Made by a program: the position numbers and the translations under genes. The notes under the pieces are model-generated. The model worked only from the letters and a program-made list of their open reading frames with translations. It had not been told where the DNA came from and did no database searches. Below are positions 59,139 through 64,000 of a DNA stretch of 64,000 nt, piece by piece (the stretch's first letter is position 1; the number at the start of each line of letters is the position of its first letter). This stretch comes from Muribaculaceae bacterium Isolate-110 (HZI). GTDB taxonomy: Bacteria > Bacteroidota > Bacteroidia > Bacteroidales > Muribaculaceae. The stretch lies in assembly GCA_003762875.1 (NCBI GenBank), contig RIBL01000005.1, forward strand, positions 62,001 through 126,000, written 5' to 3'.

Positions 59139-59720
59139 ATGAAAATCAAGTGCTTGTTAACGCTGTTTTTATGTCTGCTCACATGCCGGGCCGCACATTC
59201 CCAGGATGTGGCCGTCAAGACTAATCTTCTTGATGATGTTACTCTTACACTTAATGGTGGGGTAGAGGTCAAGACCGCACCAAAGTGGACTGTCGATCTT
59301 AGTGGCAATCTTAACGCCTGGACTGTAGATAATCGTCGGTGGAAACACTGGCTTGTGCAGCCCGAGGCCCGTTATTGGTTTTGCGACGCTTTCTCTGGAC
59401 ACTTTGTCGGCGGGCACCTGCTTGGAGGCCAGTATAACTGGGGCAATCTCAATCTGCCATTCAAATTCCTCGGCACAGATTTTAGCGAACTGAAAGACTA
59501 CCGTCACCAGGGCTGGATGGCGGGAGCCGGTGTGGTCTACGGTTACTCCTGGATCATCAACCGTCACTGGAATATTGAGGCCGTGATAGGACTCGGATGG
59601 GTCTACACTCGTTATGATGTTTACGAGTGTGCCGACTGCGGCAAGAAAGTAAAGTCGCGTCAGCCCCACAATTATGTAGGCCCAACCAAGGTGGCTATTG
59701 ACTTAGTATACACATTCTGA
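59139..59720 (+). CDS. DUF3575 family protein of the fimbrial operon
   Basis: A 193-residue secreted protein (signal MKIKCLLTLFLCLLTCRAAHS). It has the DUF3575 pattern: VAVKTNLLDDVTLTLNGGVE, WLVQPEARYWFCDAFSGHF, HQGWMAGAGVVYGYSW and an aromatic C-terminal end (KVAIDLVYTF) fitting an outer-membrane beta barrel of about eight strands. In Bacteroidales these proteins sit at the front of Mfa-type fimbrial loci; their exact role is not known, perhaps anchoring or assembly. It is followed 16 bp later by the DUF3868 gene. Confidence 0.85.
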   Translation: MKIKCLLTLFLCLLTCRAAHSQDVAVKTNLLDDVTLTLNGGVEVKTAPKWTVDLSGNLNAWTVDNRRWKHWLVQPEARYWFCDAFSGHFVGGHLLGGQYNWGNLNLPFKFLGTDFSELKDYRHQGWMAGAGVVYGYSWIINRHWNIEAVIGLGWVYTRYDVYECADCGKKVKSRQPHNYVGPTKVAIDLVYTF

Positions 59721-59736
59721 CCTCCCGCTTACAGCT

Positions 59737-61212
59737 ATGAAACATAATAATATCACACGTTTGCTTGCCGGTATGCTGCTCGCTACGGCCACCCAGGCCA
59801 TGCTTGCCGCCGACGGACATCTTCTTAAAGTGACCGATATAAATATTGATCGTCTTGGCGCGGACGGCAACCGTCTTGCGGTGGCTATTACTATTGATCC
59901 GCGTTCGGTCGATCCGGGACGCGACCGCGAGGTGGTGTTCACACCTCTTATTATATCGGTAGCCGGCACCGACACTGTAGCTCTCGACCCGATACGTGTG
60001 GCCGGACGCAACCGTTACTTCTCTCATTTGCGCAACAAAGACTTGGCCGCCGGCGTGAAACTCTATCGTGCCGGCTCGGGCGAACTCATCGACTATCGTC
60101 GTGAAGTGACATTCCTGCCCTGGATGGAGCATTGCCGCATAGAGATGGAGGAGCAGATTGGACACTGCTGCGACCCTATACTCCCCGCCGGAGATACTCC
60201 GCTGGCAGAGATAGATTATACTCAACCACCTTTCACGCCCAATCCTCGCTTTGTCGACCTTACGGGTGATGCGGCTGTGGAGCGTGTAGCCGAGGGAAGC
60301 GCATATATCGACTTTATTGTCAACCGCACGGAGATACGCCCCACCTATCGACGCAACACAGTCGAGCTGGCCAAGATTATCGAGAGTATAGACCTCGTGA
60401 AAAACGACCCTGACGCTGTGATAACACGCGTGACCATCAAGGGTTTCGCTTCGCCCGAAGGCTCTTACACCAACAATGTGCGTCTCGCTATGGGTCGTAC
60501 GCAGTCTCTCAAGGAGTATGTGCGCGAGCACTACAATTTTGATCCCGCCATCATGAGCACCGATTATGAGCCTGAGGACTGGGAGGGACTGCGCCGCCGC
60601 ATGAGTGACCTCGAGATGTCCAACAAGACCGAAATTCTCGGTATAATCGACTCTGACATGGAGCCCGATCCCAAGAATGCCGAGATACAGCGTCGCTATC
60701 CGCGCGAATATAAGTTCCTGCTCGACAGCATATATCCCGCACTGCGTCATTCCGATTATACTGTCAAATATCGCATAAAGACTTATGTTGACATTGACGA
60801 ACTCAAGCGCATCTTCTCGCAGGACCCCTCCAAACTGCGACCCGTCGACTTTCAGCGCATAGCAGCGACCTATCCCGTAGGTTCGTCCGACTATGAGAAC
60901 GTTTATCTCAAAGCATCGGAGATATATCCCCTCGATCCCGAGGCAGCCCTCAATGCCGCCAATATATATATGAAGCGCGGAGAGCTCGCCAAGGCTACAG
61001 ACCGACTGCGCTTTGCGGGCGACCGTTCCGAGGCCGTCTATTCGAGGGCCACATTGGCCGCTCTCAACGGCGACCTAAATCGGGCGCGTGAACTCTTCAG
61101 CCTTTCGGCCGCCGAGGGATTCGGTCCGGCCGCCGATGAAGTAAAGCGTGTCGACGAGATACTTCACCGCACCAAGGTGACCTATCTGATCACCCCGACT
61201 CCGGCACAGTAA
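59737..61212 (+). CDS. DUF3868/OmpA-like protein of the fimbrial operon
   Basis: A 491-residue secreted protein (signal MKHNNITRLLAGMLLATATQAM). Residues about 25-140 match DUF3868 (LKVTDINIDRLGADGNRLA, NRYFSHLRNKDLAAGVKLYR). Residues 165-330 resemble an OmpA peptidoglycan-binding fold (AYIDFIVNRTEIRPTYRRNT, TIKGFASPEGSYTNN, RTQSLKEYVREH), and the last 100 residues show TPR-like helices (AALNAANIYMKRGELAKATD). It may tie the fimbrial machinery to the cell wall. It comes 16 bp after DUF3575 and 216 bp before the major subunit gene. Confidence 0.85.
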   Translation: MKHNNITRLLAGMLLATATQAMLAADGHLLKVTDINIDRLGADGNRLAVAITIDPRSVDPGRDREVVFTPLIISVAGTDTVALDPIRVAGRNRYFSHLRNKDLAAGVKLYRAGSGELIDYRREVTFLPWMEHCRIEMEEQIGHCCDPILPAGDTPLAEIDYTQPPFTPNPRFVDLTGDAAVERVAEGSAYIDFIVNRTEIRPTYRRNTVELAKIIESIDLVKNDPDAVITRVTIKGFASPEGSYTNNVRLAMGRTQSLKEYVREHYNFDPAIMSTDYEPEDWEGLRRRMSDLEMSNKTEILGIIDSDMEPDPKNAEIQRRYPREYKFLLDSIYPALRHSDYTVKYRIKTYVDIDELKRIFSQDPSKLRPVDFQRIAATYPVGSSDYENVYLKASEIYPLDPEAALNAANIYMKRGELAKATDRLRFAGDRSEAVYSRATLAALNGDLNRARELFSLSAAEGFGPAADEVKRVDEILHRTKVTYLITPTPAQ

Positions 61213-61428
61213 GATTACTCTATTATATATTGAGTGGGCCATGGGCCCGCAATGAAGTGATGCGGTTGACACATGGCCGCAACACATCTTATCCTCGCTC
61301 CTTCCGATAGCAACGGCTTTTCTACACACCACACATAGCATAAAACACATACATACTATCTTTCAATAATTTAACTAACGAATCCAATAAAAATCATTAA
61401 TTTATAAAACAGTTTTTATAGAAAAGCT

Positions 61429-63267
61429 ATGAACAAAACAAGTAAACTTTTCATGGGTGTAGCCTCGCTCGCCATGCTTGCTGCATGTTCCGACGACGCT
61501 CCCGTGGTAGACGGTGGCAACACCGGTGTGGTACCCGGCGATGGTACAACCGCTTACATGTCAGTGGTTCTCTCAGCTCCCGGCGACTTTGGCCGTTCGA
61601 CTGACTTCGAGGATGGTGATGACAAGACCGATGCTCTTAAGCCCGGTGATGAGCACGCCATCAAAAATGCCAAATTCTTCTTCTTTGATGAGAATGGCAA
61701 CTTCGTGCTCAATGCCAAGCTCATGACCCCCGACTTCGGAGAGTCTACACAAAAGCCTAACATCGAGTGGGAATCAAAGTCAAATGTGCTTGTACTTGAG
61801 GATATGACCGCCAACAACTATCCCTCCTACATGCTCACTGTCCTCAATATGGATGATTTTGAGGCTGAACCTACCCTTCAGGCTACTGCCGAGAAGCTTG
61901 TCAGCTCTGCCTATACTCTTAATGACGGCAAATATGACAACTTTGTAATGTCCACATCAAGCTATGACCGTGGTGCAGATCAGCTTACTGCGTCTAAGTA
62001 TGCTGTCAACAAGCTTGAGACCAAAAACTTTGCTACTACTCCTGACCTTGCTCTCGCTACGGGCACTCCTGTAGAGGTATATGTAGAGCGTCTTGCAGCC
62101 AAAGTTGAACTCGCTGTAAACGCTACATCGACCACCTATACAGAGAATGGCGTGGAGCACACTATCTATAAGCTCAACCAGACAGTAGCAGGCGAGGGCA
62201 ACGACAATAACGAGCCCATAAACGGTGACCAGACTGCCAATACTGAAATCTATCTCGAAGTGCTTGGCTGGAGTCTTAATGCTACTGCCACACAGTCACA
62301 CATGTCTAAGCAACTCAAGGACGCATGGTTCACAACCGCTCCTTTTGCCGCATGGGAAAATGCCCGCTACTTCCGCAGCTATTGGGCTTATTCATATCCC
62401 TACACTCTCGGAACGGACTGTGAATCAACTCTCAACTATGTAAAGTACACTGAGATCAATGCCGACGGTCTTTCTCCCAAGCTCGGTTCTGATTATCCCC
62501 AGTACTGCATGGAGAACACTAACGCCCCTGCAAACATACTTGACTTTGCAAGTGGTCTGAATAACACTACCAAGAGATATGGCGTATATAACTCGCGTGT
62601 GACACACGCTGTGCTCAATACTCGTCTTTGCGACAAGAATGGTAAAAGCATTTCGGCCCTCAATATGCGTGGTGTGCTCTTCACCGAGGCTGCACTCAAG
62701 AGCTATGCTCTCAACGCCCTCAAGAATGCCGGTAAGCTCAACTACTACATCTATACCGGTTCTGCTTCCAATGAAGATAAGACTGAGATTAAGAACTATC
62801 GTGGCGTTGATGTCAATGACATCAAGTTTGTAGGAATCGAAGGCTCTATCGGTGGAGCAGAATTCGCATATGCAGGTGAACAGCTCTATAAGAAGGTAGT
62901 GGAAGAGGACGGTGCGACCAAGATGGTAGAGACCGATTCCGAGCAACTCGTAGTTGACCTCAATGCCCTTGCCGATGCCCGTGACATAGAGTGGTACAAC
63001 ACCCGCAACATCTACTATATACCTGTTGAGCACAACGCTTCTAACTCTGCTACCGACAATAGTGCAGAAGGTTACTATGGTGTTGTCCGCAACCACTGGT
63101 ACAAGATTGAGATTAACTCGTTCAGCAAGGTGGGCCACGGTGTGTATGATCCCGATGACACTACTATCGAAATCAAGCCCGGTAAGCCTGATGACCCCCT
63201 CTACTATCTCGGTGCACGCATCAACGTACTCTCTTGGCGTGTTATCAACCAGAGCGTAGACCTCTAA
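61429..63267 (+). CDS. Mfa1-family fimbrial major subunit
   Basis: A 612-residue lipoprotein (signal MNKTSKLFMGVASLAMLAAC). It fits the Mfa1 major fimbrillin: an N-terminal beta domain beginning with TTAYMSVVLSAPGDFGRS, KNAKFFFFDENGNFVLNAKL, a middle variable part, and the conserved Mfa1 C-terminal end (HWYKIEINSFSKVGHGV, PLYYLGARINVLSWRVI). Fimbrillins of this group are lipidated, exported, then cleaved by an arginine-type protease and polymerised by strand exchange. A likely cleavage arginine lies in FGRSTD near residue 55; this is inference. The gene is followed by a terminator-like hairpin before the next subunit gene. Confidence 0.9.
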   Translation: MNKTSKLFMGVASLAMLAACSDDAPVVDGGNTGVVPGDGTTAYMSVVLSAPGDFGRSTDFEDGDDKTDALKPGDEHAIKNAKFFFFDENGNFVLNAKLMTPDFGESTQKPNIEWESKSNVLVLEDMTANNYPSYMLTVLNMDDFEAEPTLQATAEKLVSSAYTLNDGKYDNFVMSTSSYDRGADQLTASKYAVNKLETKNFATTPDLALATGTPVEVYVERLAAKVELAVNATSTTYTENGVEHTIYKLNQTVAGEGNDNNEPINGDQTANTEIYLEVLGWSLNATATQSHMSKQLKDAWFTTAPFAAWENARYFRSYWAYSYPYTLGTDCESTLNYVKYTEINADGLSPKLGSDYPQYCMENTNAPANILDFASGLNNTTKRYGVYNSRVTHAVLNTRLCDKNGKSISALNMRGVLFTEAALKSYALNALKNAGKLNYYIYTGSASNEDKTEIKNYRGVDVNDIKFVGIEGSIGGAEFAYAGEQLYKKVVEEDGATKMVETDSEQLVVDLNALADARDIEWYNTRNIYYIPVEHNASNSATDNSAEGYYGVVRNHWYKIEINSFSKVGHGVYDPDDTTIEIKPGKPDDPLYYLGARINVLSWRVINQSVDL

Positions 63268-63309
63268 TCTTTTTTGAATTAAAGTTTTAACAGTTCTCTC
63301 ATATTTTTC

Positions 63310-63355
63310 AGGAGCCGGGGCGGTAGCCGTCTCGGTCTTCCCGCCCCCGGCTCCT
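63310..63355 (+). terminator. Terminator/attenuator between Mfa1 and Mfa2 genes
   Basis: A GC-rich stem (aggagccgggg at 63310-63320 with ccccggctcct at about 63345-63355, further pairs inside) followed by atcttttttc. It lies 43 bp after the Mfa1 stop and inside the fimbrial operon, so it probably lowers rather than abolishes expression of the minor subunits. Confidence 0.85.
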
Positions 63356-63504
63356 ATCTTTTTTCTCGCCTCACTCTCTCGTCAGAAGCCGCACAACATC
63401 TCTCTTCCATCACACCCCAAAATTGCAACAACAAGCTCCTGCCACGACAGGAGACATCATATATCCGCAACATAACCATCCACCCATCGCAAAGACCAAG
63501 CAAG

Positions 63505-64000
63505 ATGAAACTGTTCAATCGTCTTTACTCCATAACCGCACTTCTCGCTTCTGCGTTCGTCTTTACAGGCTGCAACGGCCTCATATATGACGACGAGGGC
63601 GACTGCGATCCTTACTACAAGGTCAAGTTTGTCTACGACACCAACCTCAAGTTTACCGACGCATTCTCTGCCGAGGTTTTTGAGGTGACACTCTATGTGG
63701 TAGACCCCGCAACTGGCCGTGTGGTGTGGCAGAAACATGAGTCGGGCGACGCTTTGCGACGCGACGGCTATCTGATGGACGTCGACATAGATCCGGGCCG
63801 CTATACTCTGCTCGCATGGTGTGGCGAAGGCCACCGCTCGTCGTTCAGTGTGGTTGATACCGACATACACACTGATTTGCGTTGCCGTCTTTCCGACCGT
63901 CAGATACTCGATTCAGGCCACGAATCGTCATCCGAGCTCCGCCGTCTTTATCACGGCAAGAGCGACAATGTGGAGTTTGAGGACGAGCAGGGTACCCACG
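63505..64000 (+). CDS. FimB/Mfa2-family fimbrial subunit (3' end outside window)
   Basis: A lipoprotein starting at ATG 63505 and cut by the right edge after about 165 codons. The signal MKLFNRLYSITALLASAFVFTGC has a clear lipobox; after it come CDPYYKVKFVYDTNLKFTDAF, LYVVDPATGRVVWQKHESG and VDIDPGRYTLLAWCGEG, which are the FimB/Mfa2 hallmarks. Mfa2 anchors the fimbria and limits its length. It lies 237 bp after the major subunit, behind a strong hairpin. Confidence 0.9.
   Translation, partial: MKLFNRLYSITALLASAFVFTGCNGLIYDDEGDCDPYYKVKFVYDTNLKFTDAFSAEVFEVTLYVVDPATGRVVWQKHESGDALRRDGYLMDVDIDPGRYTLLAWCGEGHRSSFSVVDTDIHTDLRCRLSDRQILDSGHESSSELRRLYHGKSDNVEFEDEQGTH

Noticed and set aside
61213-61428. 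Terminator at the gggcc/ggccc palindrome before Mfa1
   Set aside because: The arms are too close to form a proper loop and no T run follows.

Overview
The window looks like a Bacteroidota chromosome of the order Bacteroidales. It carries a SusC/SusD polysaccharide utilisation locus, a Bat (BatA/BatB/MoxR/DUF58) operon, an Mfa-type fimbrial locus with DUF3575 and DUF3868 partners, and several promoters of the Bacteroidetes type (TTTG, 19-20 bp, TAnnTTTG). Gene content and the fairly balanced base composition fit Muribaculaceae best, but that placement is inference. No tRNA, rRNA, CRISPR array, transposase or integrase was seen.

Left part (1-20,700) is mostly housekeeping. On the minus strand, reading right to left, it holds a nitroreductase, a TetR regulator, fabG, DUF4290-rimM-small acidic protein-OmpA-like protein, proS, a two-gene HU block (small HU, then an HU-membrane-LysM fusion) and the Bat operon moxR-DUF58-BatD-like-batA-batB-batC, which runs off the left edge. 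On the plus strand follow a B12-dependent ribonucleotide reductase (nrdJ) and a tight operon of two lipoproteins, a SUI1/YciH protein and an AddA-like helicase-nuclease.

Middle part (20,785-46,424) is a carbohydrate locus, nearly all on the minus strand. A sensor-regulator (beta propeller, membrane segment, AraC domain, no kinase) and an ECF sigma factor sit upstream of susC and susD. Behind them come an Ig-like lipoprotein fused out of frame to the back half of an alginate-lyase gene, then a GH28-like beta-helix enzyme, a heparinase II/III-like gene broken by an in-frame TAG, GH127, GH106-like, GH97, GH88 and DUF4861. The set (unsaturated uronyl hydrolase, rhamnosidase-like and arabinofuranosidase-like enzymes, lyase folds) suggests a uronic-acid-containing polysaccharide such as a pectic rhamnogalacturonan or decorated arabinogalactan. 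Two genes are damaged, so the locus may be decaying or reduced in this strain. A secreted DNRLRE/beta-helix protein is divergent from the regulator.

Right part (46,591-64,000) holds a ROK sugar kinase, then an alpha/beta hydrolase, a membrane-anchored Mur-ligase-like protein and D-Ala-D-Ala ligase in one direction. Next come rlmH and nadC back to back, a second alpha/beta hydrolase, ligA, a glutamine synthetase with a YhcH-family protein, and the start of an Mfa-type fimbrial operon (DUF3575, DUF3868/OmpA, Mfa1 major subunit, FimB/Mfa2 subunit) cut by the right edge.

The items most worth a second look are the alginate-lyase deletion junction, the TAG-interrupted lyase, the envelope-tethered HU protein, the membrane Mur-ligase/Ddl/hydrolase cluster, and the kinase-less regulator.
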